Of a stretch of 64,000 bases of DNA, positions 49,286 through 58,046 are shown piece after piece (position 1 is the stretch's first letter; each line of letters opens with the position of its first letter). The translations under genes were made by a program, and so were the position numbers. Below the pieces are notes generated by a model. That model ran no database searches, was not told the origin of the DNA, and was given only the letters and a program-made list of their open reading frames with translations. Source of the DNA: Candidimonas humi (GTDB lineage: Bacteria; Pseudomonadota; Gammaproteobacteria; Burkholderiales; Burkholderiaceae_B); assembly GCF_019166065.1 (NCBI RefSeq), contig NZ_JAHTBN010000003.1:434001-498000 (forward strand), read 5' to 3'.

Positions 49286-50482
49286 TCAGGCGGAAGCGGG
49301 GGCGGCAGCGGTAGTTGCTTGCGACATGACTTGCTCCAGGGCCGCGCAAGTCTGCTCTATGTGCGCTTCGTCCAGGGTGGGATGCACCAGGAACATGAGC
49401 GAGGTTTCGCCCAACTCCCGGGCTACCGGCAGGCGTTGCGCCGGGCGCCAGCCCGTGCCCTCGAAGGCTTTTTCCAGATAGACCTCCGAGCACGAGCCCG
49501 AATAGCAGGGCACGCCCAGAGCATTGATCTCGGCGGCAATGCGATCGCGATTCCAGCCTGGCGCCAGCGCGTCGGGCTCTACGAAGGCATAGCATTTGTA
49601 TGCGGCGTGCTCGATATCCGCAGGCAAGGCGGGCACTCGCAGGCCGCACAGCGTGCGGGCGGTATCCCAGATGCGCTGCGCATGGCGCTGCCGTATGGCC
49701 TTCCATTGAGGCATGCGTCGCAATTGAATACGCCCTATGACAGCCTGCGCTTCCAGCATGCGCCAGTTGCTGCCGAAGCCTTCGTGCAGCCAGCGGAACC
49801 CGGGCGGGTGGGGACGTTCGTATACGGCTTCCCAGTTTTTTCCGTGATCCTTGACAGCCCACATCTTGAGCCACAGGCCGCGGTCGCGCGTCGTTACCAT
49901 GCCGCCTTCGCCGCCGGTGCTCATGATCTTGTCCTGGCAGAAAGACCAGGCCCCGATGTGTCCGATGGAGCCTACCGGGCGCCCTTTGTAGCGAGCCCCG
50001 TGCGCCTGGGCGCAATCTTCGATGACGAACAGGCGATGCCGCGCCGCAAGTTCCATGATCGGATCCATATCGCAGGGCCAGCCCGACAAATGCACGCAGA
50101 TGACCGCCCGGGTGCGAGGCGTCAGCACTGCCTCTATCGTCGCCGCGGTGATGTTTTGCGAGTCGCGGTCGATCTCGGCGAACACCGGCACGGCCCCCGC
50201 ATTGACGATGCATGAGGCCGAGGCCATGAAGGTGCGGGGCGTTACTACCACTTCATCGCCGGGCCCTATGTCCAGCGCCTTCAGTGCGGCGTCCAGGGCC
50301 AGGGTGCCATTGGCCAATGCCACGGCGTGCTCGCATCCGGCCCACGCTGCAAATTCCTTTTCGAATTCGCGGCATTCTTGTCCGGTCCAGTAGTTGACCT
50401 TGTTCGAGAGGATGACGTCGCGCACGGCGTTGGCTTCTTCCGTCGTAAAGGAAGGCCAGGTAGGGAAGGGGGTATTGAGCAT
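49286..50482 (-). CDS. DegT/DnrJ/EryC1-family sugar aminotransferase (PglE-like)
   Basis: A 398-residue PLP enzyme. The PLP-phosphate region is ANGTLALDAALKAL, the aspartate region is VIEDCAQAHGARYKG, and the Schiff-base lysine is in SFCQDKIMSTGGEGGM. It should transfer an amino group from glutamate to the 4-keto sugar made by the WbpM-like enzyme. Bordetella wlbF (bplF) holds the equivalent place. It starts 62 bp after the acetyltransferase gene ends and is followed by a 156-bp A+T-rich gap. Which keto sugar it accepts cannot be told from sequence. Confidence 0.87.
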   Translation of the reverse strand: MLNTPFPTWPSFTTEEANAVRDVILSNKVNYWTGQECREFEKEFAAWAGCEHAVALANGTLALDAALKALDIGPGDEVVVTPRTFMASASCIVNAGAVPVFAEIDRDSQNITAATIEAVLTPRTRAVICVHLSGWPCDMDPIMELAARHRLFVIEDCAQAHGARYKGRPVGSIGHIGAWSFCQDKIMSTGGEGGMVTTRDRGLWLKMWAVKDHGKNWEAVYERPHPPGFRWLHEGFGSNWRMLEAQAVIGRIQLRRMPQWKAIRQRHAQRIWDTARTLCGLRVPALPADIEHAAYKCYAFVEPDALAPGWNRDRIAAEINALGVPCYSGSCSEVYLEKAFEGTGWRPAQRLPVARELGETSLMFLVHPTLDEAHIEQTCAALEQVMSQATTAAAPASA

Positions 50483-50544
50483 GATGGACTTCGATTGAAA
50501 ACAGTGTTGTGGCTAAAGATATCTTCCGCGCGGCGGAAGGCGGG

Positions 50545-51168
50545 TCACGAAGACAGTGGACGCGCGGGTACGCCTGCGACAGTGAGGTCGTCAGGCACGT
50601 CGGCGACCACCGCTGCGCCGGCTCCCACGGTGACTCGCGATCCGATCGTGGTCATATGGCGGACGCAGGCCCCTGCACCGATCCAGCTTTCTTGCCCGAC
50701 CGTGACCGATCCGCTCAGATGTGCGCCGGGACTGACGTGGACGAAGTCGCCCAGCGCACAATCGTGGTCTATGGTGCAGGCGGTATTCAATATGACGCCG
50801 TCGCCGATTTTTGCGCCGATATTCACTATGGCGCCGGCGAACAGGACGCAGCCGACGCCTAGCGTAGCGTGGCGGCTGACTATGGCAGCGGGGTGAACAA
50901 TCGTCACCATTTCCGATCCCGCCGCCTGCAAGCTGCGCTGCTTGCTGGCACGCACGCGGTTGTTGCCGATGGCTACGACTACTCCGTCATAGTCGGGCAG
51001 GCGCGACAGCAAAGCTGCGGTATTCCCCCGCACCTGCCAGGGCCCGTTGCCTTGTATATCGGGCCAGGCATCGTCGTAGAATTCGACCAGATCCCAGCCG
51101 CTGCATTCGGCGGCATCCGCCACGACACGGCCATGCCCGCTGGCGCCGACGATGGCAAGCCGCTTCAT
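50545..51168 (-). CDS. Sugar O/N-acetyltransferase, NeuD/PglD type
   Basis: A 207-residue left-handed beta-helix acetyltransferase. The N-terminal Rossmann-like UDP-sugar domain is KRLAIVGASGHGRVVADAA. The hexapeptide repeats run from HPAAIVSRHATLGVGCVLF through IGDGVILNTACTIDHDCAL to WIGAGACVRHMTTIGSRVTV. The catalytic His is likely in TIDHDCALGDFVHVSPG. In PglD this enzyme N-acetylates UDP-4-amino-4,6-dideoxy-GlcNAc to give UDP-diNAcBac. ATGA coupling (51165-51168) to the PglC-like gene upstream fits that role. Confidence 0.88.
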   Translation of the reverse strand: MKRLAIVGASGHGRVVADAAECSGWDLVEFYDDAWPDIQGNGPWQVRGNTAALLSRLPDYDGVVVAIGNNRVRASKQRSLQAAGSEMVTIVHPAAIVSRHATLGVGCVLFAGAIVNIGAKIGDGVILNTACTIDHDCALGDFVHVSPGAHLSGSVTVGQESWIGAGACVRHMTTIGSRVTVGAGAAVVADVPDDLTVAGVPARPLSS

Positions 51169-51758
51169 GGCCGGTTGCCCCTGAATTTGGTCGTAGTGGC
51201 TTCGCCTTCGGCATTGATGCCGTCGCGTACCAGGACTTTCTTGATGGTCATGAAAATGATCTTGATATCGAGCCAGAGGCTGTGGTGGTCTACGTACCAG
51301 ACATCCAGTTCGAATTTCTCTTCCCAGGTGATTGCATTACGGCCGTTTACCTGGGCCCAGCCGGTGATCCCCGGCCGGACTTGATGGCGGCGCGCTTGCC
51401 GCGCGTCATAATGCGGAAGGTATTCCATCAACAGAGGACGTGGGCCCACGAGGCTCATATCGCCTTTGAAGACGTTCCATAATTCGGGCAGTTCATCCAT
51501 GCTGGTGGAGCGAAGGAGGCGGCCAAATGGGGTCAGCCTTTCTGCGTCCGGAAGTGGGCGGCCTTGCGCATCTGCTGCGTTGCGCATGGTGCGAAACTTG
51601 ATCATCCGAAAAGGGCGCCCATTCCGCCCTGGGCGAATCTGGCGAAACAGCACGGGCTTGCCCAGTTTGAAATACGCAATACCGGCTACCAGCATCAGAA
51701 TCGGACTGAGCAGGACCAGTGCGATGCTTGAAACGATTACATCAAATATGCGTTTCAT
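51165..51758 (-). CDS. Initiating sugar-1-phosphate transferase (PglC/WlbG-like, short PHPT)
   Basis: A 197-residue monotopic phosphoglycosyltransferase. A single reentrant hydrophobic helix is at residues 1-30 (MKRIFDVIVSSIALVLLSPI). It is followed by GKPVLFRQIRPGRNGRPF, the catalytic-loop region KFRTMRNAAD, and LRSTSMDELPELWNVFKGDMS and VGPRPLLMEYLP, with the Asp-Glu dyad in MDELPEL. It is the minimal form without the extra N-terminal helices of WbaP. It should transfer diNAcBac-1-P or a related sugar phosphate to undecaprenyl phosphate, starting the repeat unit. It overlaps both neighbours as ATGA. Confidence 0.92.
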   Translation of the reverse strand: MKRIFDVIVSSIALVLLSPILMLVAGIAYFKLGKPVLFRQIRPGRNGRPFRMIKFRTMRNAADAQGRPLPDAERLTPFGRLLRSTSMDELPELWNVFKGDMSLVGPRPLLMEYLPHYDARQARRHQVRPGITGWAQVNGRNAITWEEKFELDVWYVDHHSLWLDIKIIFMTIKKVLVRDGINAEGEATTTKFRGNRP

Positions 51759-52912
51759 TGCAGCCCGGCATCGCGGTCCATGATGCCCATTTCGCCCAGC
51801 ATGGCCGCATTTACCTTGTGCACGTCGTACTTGCTCTCGGCAATTTCGCGAGAGCGGCGGCCCATTGTTTCAATAAGCCCCGGATCGTCGATGAACTTGG
51901 TCATGGCTTCGGCCAATTCGTCCACTGCTTTTGGGGGAACCAGAAAGCCATTCTCGCCATCCACTACTGTCTCGCGGCAGCCGGGCGCATCGGTCGTGAT
52001 GATGGGCCGGCCCATGGCCATGGCTTCGAGTACGGTGCGGGGAGTGCCTTCCCGGTAAGATGGCAATACGTAGACGCTGCAGGCTGCGATCGCCGGGCGT
52101 ACATCCTGCAGCCGACCGATATAGTTGATCGATCCCGAAGCGATCCACTGCTCCAGTTCGGCGGGACGGATTGCATTGGGGTTTTCGTCGATCCAGCCCA
52201 CGATATTGAAAGTAATACCCGGGAATTTCTTCCTGATGGCGCCTGCCGCCAGCACATATTCCCGTACCCCTTTGTCGCCCAGCAGCCGCGCAATAAGGAG
52301 AAAAACCGGCCGTGGGGGAAACGGCGCGGGGCTGAATGCGGATATATCCACGCCCGAACCATTCACGACGACGGCTCGCTTGCCAGAACGCAAGATTCCA
52401 TATGACCTGAATAATGCCGCATCGTCGGGATTTTGAAAGAAGATGCCGTCGGCAAAACCAAGCGCCAAGCTGTACAAGCCGCGTATGCCCTGGCGTAGCA
52501 GCCTGCTCGGCAGGCCAGGCTCGTCTTCGTCCTGGAAGGTATACCCCAGGCCAGTAATCAACGCGTAGCGATTGGGTATGCGAGCCAGGAATGCGGCAAT
52601 CAGCCCATATACGACGGGCTTGATCGTATAGCCCAGGGTATAGTCGGGCCGGATCCGCCGCATCAAGCGCCAGAGCAGGTACAAGGTATTCAGGTCGCGT
52701 ACGGGATTCAGGCCGGTGCGTTGCAGCGCCACGGAATGGACCACGACGCCTTTCTCTTCCAGTTGCTTCCTTACGAGGCCGGCCTCTTCGATATCGGGTG
52801 CGGCAACGTGTACCTCCAGGCCTTGTCCGCGCAAATCATCGATTAAAGCTCCGCGGAATCTCGTCAATGAGTCGGCGAAGCTCGATATCAAGAGGAATCT
52901 ACCGGCTGCCAT
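51755..52912 (-). CDS. GT4-type glycosyltransferase (PglA-like)
   Basis: A 385-residue GT-B enzyme. The N-terminal domain begins FLLISSFADSLTRFRGALID. The C-terminal nucleotide-binding domain has RPVFLLIARLLGDKGVREYV and the EX7E-type segment LPSYREGTPRTVLEAMAMGRP. Its ATGA overlap with the PglC-like gene suggests it adds the second sugar onto the lipid-linked first residue, as PglA does in Campylobacter. It has no signal peptide and is a peripheral inner-membrane enzyme. Donor sugar not known. Confidence 0.88.
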   Translation of the reverse strand: MAAGRFLLISSFADSLTRFRGALIDDLRGQGLEVHVAAPDIEEAGLVRKQLEEKGVVVHSVALQRTGLNPVRDLNTLYLLWRLMRRIRPDYTLGYTIKPVVYGLIAAFLARIPNRYALITGLGYTFQDEDEPGLPSRLLRQGIRGLYSLALGFADGIFFQNPDDAALFRSYGILRSGKRAVVVNGSGVDISAFSPAPFPPRPVFLLIARLLGDKGVREYVLAAGAIRKKFPGITFNIVGWIDENPNAIRPAELEQWIASGSINYIGRLQDVRPAIAACSVYVLPSYREGTPRTVLEAMAMGRPIITTDAPGCRETVVDGENGFLVPPKAVDELAEAMTKFIDDPGLIETMGRRSREIAESKYDVHKVNAAMLGEMGIMDRDAGLQ

Positions 52913-53098
52913 CTGCCGGCCCGAATTGAATCATTGGGCTTCTCTTGAACGAAGCGCGCCTTGCTTGGGGGGAAATTCTTTGTGGGTGGTAGCCGGCTTG
53001 GCCGGATAGGGATTCTCGGATTAGCGGGAAATAGCCTGAAGTCATGAAATATCGAAATGCGTGCGAGCGATAGCTGGCGCTGTTTTTTGGCGGGATGA

Positions 53099-54184
53099 TC
53101 AGCTTGCCATTGCCCGGTGGTACAGAGAGAGATATGCCTGTGCGGCATTTTCAATAGAAAAGAGATGCGCATTGCGCAGGGCGTTTTCGGAGTAGCCGAG
53201 GAGTTGGTCTCTGTTCGAGACCAGACGGGTGATTGCATGGGCCATGGCTGTCGCGTCCTGGCTTTCCACGACTATGCCGTTTTGGCAAAGACGAATCAGT
53301 TCTGCGCAACCCCCCACGTCGGTCACAATGCAAGGCAGTCCGGACGCAGTAGCCTCGATCAATGAAATCGGCAGGCCTTCCCATGCGGAACTCATGATGA
53401 ACAAATCCGACTCGGCCAGCAGCTTTGGAATATCGCCCCGGTTCCCCAGGAACTGGACGGATTCCTCCAGATTCTGGTCGCGGGCATAGTTGAAGACCTC
53501 GTCCATATGAGTTCCGTATCCTTCGCCCGCTATCCTGAATAAGATTCTGCTTCTAGTGTCTTCCCCCAGCAGGGTGATTGCCTTCAAAAGCAGCAGGTAG
53601 TTTTTCGCAGGATCGATGCGGCCCACAGAAATGCACTGGACGACATCCCGAGGCAGTCCCTTGTCTTGCCGGCGGAATTTCTCAAGGTCCACGCCGTTGA
53701 AAATCGTGGTTATTTCCTTGTTCGTGTAGTTTTTCAGGTTGTCGGAGCAGATTCTGGATATGCCCACATAGTGGTCGAGAATCCTGTCGAAAACAGGAAA
53801 AACGAGCTTGTTGGCGTGGACTTTTACGCTGTGCTGGGTGAATATCCGTGGGATACGCAATAAGGCGCCGAACACGACACCGAATATCAGGTGGGTATGG
53901 TAGATGTCGATCTTGCGACTTTTCGCAAAGCGCCAGATCTTCCATATTCCCAGCCAAGGCATTCTCCTGGCCTTGTGTCCGATGAAAAAGTACGAAACCC
54001 CCGCGCCATCGAGTTCCTGCAAGAAGAGCCTTTCAAATTCCTGGCTGCGTCCGTAATCCGAGGCGTGCCAGCAAAACCCGATAAAGACCTTGTGCCCCAT
54101 GGCTTGCTGCGCTTTCGCGAGGTCTTTGATATATATCTCTGCCCCACCCGCCGCGGGAGCCGAAATAACATGCAATATATTCAT
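53099..54184 (-). CDS. GT4-type glycosyltransferase
   Basis: A 361-residue GT-B enzyme. MNILHVISAPAAGGAEIYIK is the usual GT4 N-terminus (donor-domain glycine loop). VQCISVGRIDPAKNYLLLLK starts the C-terminal domain, and SDLFIMSSAWEGLPISLIEA is the EX7E segment. I prefer the ATG at 54184 because GT4 proteins of this type begin M-x-ILHVI; the ATG at 54202 would add six residues and overlap the upstream stop by 11 bp. It forms one of the internal linkages of the repeat unit. A 186-bp gap separates it from the next gene downstream. Confidence 0.86.
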   Translation of the reverse strand: MNILHVISAPAAGGAEIYIKDLAKAQQAMGHKVFIGFCWHASDYGRSQEFERLFLQELDGAGVSYFFIGHKARRMPWLGIWKIWRFAKSRKIDIYHTHLIFGVVFGALLRIPRIFTQHSVKVHANKLVFPVFDRILDHYVGISRICSDNLKNYTNKEITTIFNGVDLEKFRRQDKGLPRDVVQCISVGRIDPAKNYLLLLKAITLLGEDTRSRILFRIAGEGYGTHMDEVFNYARDQNLEESVQFLGNRGDIPKLLAESDLFIMSSAWEGLPISLIEATASGLPCIVTDVGGCAELIRLCQNGIVVESQDATAMAHAITRLVSNRDQLLGYSENALRNAHLFSIENAAQAYLSLYHRAMAS

Positions 54185-54191
54185 GGCGGGG

Positions 54192-55424
54192 CTAGCCGGC
54201 ATGCTGTTCGAAGCTGTCTACTATGCCTATCGCCATGCCTCTAAGCCTGGAGAGCTGGTGCTCTCTGGTCAGTTCGACGGGGATCGCACCCAAGGTCCAC
54301 CTTCCCGAAATATAGTCTTTGATGAACTCGGAAATCCGGCTCGGTGATCGTGACGCTATCCCCAGTTCGTATTTCGAAATGAGCCCGGCAAGCTCGCTGT
54401 CTTCGTCGCAAATGGCTATTATCGGTTTTCTCGCGGCGATGTATTCGTAGAATTTTCCGGTAAGAACGCCTTTTTCGAATTTTCCAGAACCCAGGGCCAA
54501 TATCAGGAAGTTGCTTCTTTCTTGTATCTGTTGAATCGCGTCGTGGCTTACCCTGGCGTGGCTTGTGATCTCCAGGGTGGGGTACTTGTCTATATAGCCT
54601 GCTACGACATTTTGTTCCGATCCGTAAAAATCGATCGAGCAGTTCAGGCCCAGGTGCGCCAAGGCGTCGAAGACAGGGGTAGGGTCTCGATAGCCCGAAT
54701 AAAGGCCGCCCGAGTAGGTGAACAACAGTTTTCCCGTCATGGGGGCTTGGTCTTGGCCGGCGCTCGTGGGGGTCAATTTGTCGGCGCCATTGCGTATGAC
54801 AAAGACCCGCTTTGACGCGTTCGGGCCAATCTGGCCTTCCAGCGCCTCCTTCATCATGTCGCCGATTACCGTGCATGCGTCGGCATCGCGCAATATCTTT
54901 CTTTCGAAAGCCCTGTCCAGATATCTGAGCAGCCGGGGAGACTTTCTGTATGGGCTGAGCGCCCAAAGATCCCGGTTGTCGGCAATCCAGGGAACGCACA
55001 GCTTCTTCGCTACTTGCCGGGCTGCCACATGGGTCGAAAACGGCAAGGCGCTGGATATTATCAAATCAATCCGGCTGTCGCGAGCCGATGCAAGGCCGCG
55101 CGCCTTGGTTTTTATTTCCCGAGCGGCCAGGAAAAAAGGGTCCGGATAGATCGCCAGCCGCAAGATGCCTTTCATGGCTTTGGTGAAGGGAGATCTTGCG
55201 GCCCGGGACGGCTCCAGATATTTTGTTATCCATGGCAGCGAATAGCGCAGGACTTCGATGCCCGACAGGTCGGATTCGAGATTCTGGTCAAAATTGGATT
55301 CGCCCGTGCAAATAACGGTAACTCGATCTCCCTGGTCCGCAAAGTGCCTGGCAATCTGGTAGGGGCGTATGGCGCCGATGATGTTTGTCGGAGGAAACCA
55401 ATGGCTGATAAGGACTACGTGCAT
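54192..55424 (-). CDS. GT4-type glycosyltransferase (WbuB-like family)
   Basis: A 410-residue GT-B enzyme. MHVVLISHWFPPTNIIGAIR at the start is characteristic of the WbuB/WlbE-like branch, with PFSTHVAARQVAKKLCVPWI and DNRDLWALSPYRKS in the acceptor domain. The C-terminal domain holds KLLFTYSGGLYSGYRDPTPV and GVLTGKFYEYIAARKPIIAI. It probably adds an N-acetylated amino sugar or its uronic derivative to the lipid-linked oligosaccharide. It sits between wlbD and another transferase on the same strand. The acceptor is not determinable. Confidence 0.85.
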   Translation of the reverse strand: MHVVLISHWFPPTNIIGAIRPYQIARHFADQGDRVTVICTGESNFDQNLESDLSGIEVLRYSLPWITKYLEPSRAARSPFTKAMKGILRLAIYPDPFFLAAREIKTKARGLASARDSRIDLIISSALPFSTHVAARQVAKKLCVPWIADNRDLWALSPYRKSPRLLRYLDRAFERKILRDADACTVIGDMMKEALEGQIGPNASKRVFVIRNGADKLTPTSAGQDQAPMTGKLLFTYSGGLYSGYRDPTPVFDALAHLGLNCSIDFYGSEQNVVAGYIDKYPTLEITSHARVSHDAIQQIQERSNFLILALGSGKFEKGVLTGKFYEYIAARKPIIAICDEDSELAGLISKYELGIASRSPSRISEFIKDYISGRWTLGAIPVELTREHQLSRLRGMAIGIVDSFEQHAG

Positions 55425-55496
55425 GTATGGGTTCGGTGCTTGGCTTGGGTGCCTTGAAAATGAAAATCATGGAAGTGGCCGCCGGGTGCTGACGAC

Positions 55497-56600
55497 TCAG
55501 TTGCCGGGGGCATGAGTGTCGCCCGAGTTCATATATGCCTGAAGGGCATCCACAATTTGCTCTCCGGCATCTCCGTTGCCATAGATCGGGTCGTCAGGGA
55601 AAGAAAAGCCGCTCAATTTCCCAAAGCTCGAAACTATCTTTTCGGCATCGGCGCCCGCGAGCATGTTTGCACCTATATCCACAAGTTCGACCCATTCAGT
55701 CTCGTCTCTCAATGTGATGCATGGGGTTTTATGAAAATAGGCCTCCTTCTGAACCCCTCCGGAATCGGTCAATATCAGGGAGGCTCTCTTTTGCAGCCAA
55801 ATCATCTCCAGATAGCCCACGGGTTCTATCACGTGGATATTGCCTCCAAGCTGGATGTCGGCGGTTTCGATCCGGTTTCGGGTCCTGGGGTGCATCGGCA
55901 AGATGATAGAAATGGGTAACGATGCCAGCCCTTGCAGGATTTCCCTCAGTCTTGCGGTGTCATCGGTGTTTTCCGCCCTATGAATCGTGCACAGCGCGTA
56001 GTCTTTTTCGAACACGTCCATGTCCACAGACGTCGTGGGCGCTTTCGCATGCTCACCGTAATACAGCACTGCGTCGTACATGGTGTCCCCGACTATCCTG
56101 ATTTTGCTGTCATCTATCCCTTCTTTATGCAGGTTCCGGGATGCATGCGCGGTAGGCGTGAGCAAGATGCTCGAAAGGTGGTCGGTCAGCACGCGATTTA
56201 TTTCCTCGGGCATTTTCCTGTTGTAGGAACGCAGCCCCGCCTCGACATGCGCGATCGGCACCTGTATCTTTGACGCTGCAATGGCGCCGGCCAGCGTGCT
56301 GTCGGTGTCGCCATAGACCAACAGGAAATCGGGCTTTTCGGGCAATAAGATTTCCTCGATTTTTTCGATCATACGGCCGGTGTTTTTTCCATGGCTGCCT
56401 CCGCCTATTCCCAGGTGAAAGTGCGGTTTGGGTATGTCCAGTTCGTGGAAAAATATATCCGACATATTGGGGTCGTAATGCTGCCCCGTATGCACGATGA
56501 TTTCTTGTATCCCCGATTTGTGCTCGCGAATGGCTCTGGAGACGACTGCCGCTTTAACAAACTGGGGCCGGGCTCCGACGATGGTAATCAGTTTCTTCAT
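55497..56600 (-). CDS. wlbD: UDP-GlcNAc3NAcA/UDP-GlcNAc 2-epimerase family (WlbD/WbpI)
   Basis: A 367-residue non-hydrolysing 2-epimerase. KLITIVGARPQFVKAAVVSR is the family start, then HTGQHYDPNMSDIFFHEL, VYGDTDSTLAGAIAA, VEAGLRSYNRKMPEEINRVL and DSGGVQKEAYFHKTPCITLR. These match WecB/WbpI/WlbD. With WlbA, WlbB and WlbC present in the locus, the likely role is C2 epimerisation of UDP-2,3-diacetamido-glucuronic acid to the manno form. It is separated from wzy by 141 bp that carry two stem-loops and is the only wlbA-D gene not adjacent to the others. Confidence 0.9.
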   Translation of the reverse strand: MKKLITIVGARPQFVKAAVVSRAIREHKSGIQEIIVHTGQHYDPNMSDIFFHELDIPKPHFHLGIGGGSHGKNTGRMIEKIEEILLPEKPDFLLVYGDTDSTLAGAIAASKIQVPIAHVEAGLRSYNRKMPEEINRVLTDHLSSILLTPTAHASRNLHKEGIDDSKIRIVGDTMYDAVLYYGEHAKAPTTSVDMDVFEKDYALCTIHRAENTDDTARLREILQGLASLPISIILPMHPRTRNRIETADIQLGGNIHVIEPVGYLEMIWLQKRASLILTDSGGVQKEAYFHKTPCITLRDETEWVELVDIGANMLAGADAEKIVSSFGKLSGFSFPDDPIYGNGDAGEQIVDALQAYMNSGDTHAPGN

Positions 56601-56670
56601 TGATGAGGCTAGGTTGGGTTCGAACAGATACCTGGATGTGGGTGTCGCGCCGCGGGGGTTACAGATTCGC

Positions 56671-56720
56671 GCTGAGGATCAAGCCGATCCTCAGCCTGCC
56701 GCCTTGAGACCACAGGTCTC
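56671..56720. other. Two consecutive stem-loops in the wzy-wlbD gap
   Basis: The first is a perfect 10-bp stem GCTGAGGATC (56671-56680) with GATCCTCAGC (56686-56695) and a 5-base loop. The second is GAGACC (56706-56711) with GGTCTC (56715-56720) and a 3-base loop. Neither is followed by a T-run on the minus strand, so they may stabilise or process the mRNA rather than terminate it. Confidence 0.6.
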
Positions 56721-56741
56721 GATGCCCGCCGCCGAGCCATG

Positions 56742-57986
56742 TCATTCCCGATTTATCGCCTGCTTCCCGGACAATGATGCGCGAGGAACTCCTATCAGGA
56801 AGTTGCGCTTCATAAGAGCGCTGGCCAGGCATATGCCAAAGAACAGGACACAATAATTCCTGATGAAAGAAATATCGGTGAACGTGGCATTCCTGTTGAC
56901 ATAGAGCAAGGTAAGAATCGCTATATAGATCAAAAAGATCCGCAAGGCGCCGGTCGTGTGCTTGATCAGGAAATCCAGCAGATGGCATTTTGCGCCCAAT
57001 ATCAGGGCATACAGTAAAACCCCCATATACTGCAGATTGATCCAGAATTCCCCTATGGGATTGCCGCCCATTCCATAATCGGCGTACGGGAAAATATGCG
57101 CCTTTATTATGTCGTTGTGATAGTTCGTTATGAGGCCGAGTTCGGACGTGCCCGGAATCAGTGTCAGGGGGATTTGGTATAGGTAGAATTTATAGAAATG
57201 CGAGGCATACACATAGTTCAAGATGCTGGAAACGCTGAAACTTTCCAGGGAACTGCTCATCATGGCCATTACCGAATTGTAAGTGGTGCTGTCATAGAGG
57301 TAGTTGGCTATGGCTTTTCCGAGCAGTATGGCAATGCAGAAGGCGATGAATATGATCTTTTTAGGCCCCATTATGGTGGGGCTTAGCCTTCTGCCGTAGT
57401 AGACATACACAAAAGCCGATATTACGGGGAAAAAGGCTATGGATCGTGTTCGCAGCAATAAAACCGAATAGAAAATCAATAGCGCTGAAACTACGATGTA
57501 TTTGGCTTTTTTTGCCCTGGTCTTGGCCTTGATGGCCCTGAGGCTCGATATCAGGATAGTCAGGCTGAAGAAGTATTGAATCAGCACTCCGCCAAATCCC
57601 AGTGCGAGATACTTGGCCTTTCCCTCGATGCCCGCTGTTTGCGGGATAAATATGATCGCAACCAGCGCGGTAATCGGGAAAAGAATCATGCATAGGGAAC
57701 GCTCGTCTATGCTGTAGATTCGTTTTGCCGTGGCGGGAACAGTCTTTTTCTTGCCGACAAACGAAGAGCAGTACAACGCAAAGAATATGATCAGTATGGA
57801 TATTTCGAGATTGGGGTCGGGTGTCTTGCCGTATGCGTAAGCGGACGCCGATTGGTCCAGGTAGGCAAGCCCGTCGAAATATATCGGGAAATAATATATT
57901 ACGAGCCCGGCAGCAGCGAGTGCATGAGTGTCCAGCTTTCTTCGAAGCAGGAATAATATGATCAGGGTAATGAATAAATAGAGCAT
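56742..57986 (-). CDS. wzy: O-antigen polymerase (Wzy-like)
   Basis: A 414-residue inner-membrane protein with about ten to twelve hydrophobic helices and few conserved motifs, as expected of Wzy. The start MLYLFITLIILFLLRRKLD is a membrane helix. A large periplasmic loop seems to lie around residues 235-320 (SFSVSSILNYVYASHFYK, then GEFWINLQYMGVLLYAL), where Wzy proteins bind their substrate. The identification rests on topology, size and position between the Wzx flippase and sugar genes. Base composition is clearly A+T richer than the window average. It would polymerise lipid-linked repeat units in the periplasm. Confidence 0.75.
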   Translation of the reverse strand: MLYLFITLIILFLLRRKLDTHALAAAGLVIYYFPIYFDGLAYLDQSASAYAYGKTPDPNLEISILIIFFALYCSSFVGKKKTVPATAKRIYSIDERSLCMILFPITALVAIIFIPQTAGIEGKAKYLALGFGGVLIQYFFSLTILISSLRAIKAKTRAKKAKYIVVSALLIFYSVLLLRTRSIAFFPVISAFVYVYYGRRLSPTIMGPKKIIFIAFCIAILLGKAIANYLYDSTTYNSVMAMMSSSLESFSVSSILNYVYASHFYKFYLYQIPLTLIPGTSELGLITNYHNDIIKAHIFPYADYGMGGNPIGEFWINLQYMGVLLYALILGAKCHLLDFLIKHTTGALRIFLIYIAILTLLYVNRNATFTDISFIRNYCVLFFGICLASALMKRNFLIGVPRASLSGKQAINRE

Positions 57987-58046
57987 GAAACTCTTTTGAT
58001 TGCTTGCGCCGTGCCTGAGGGTGGCGGGCTGCCCGGTTTATCGTGT

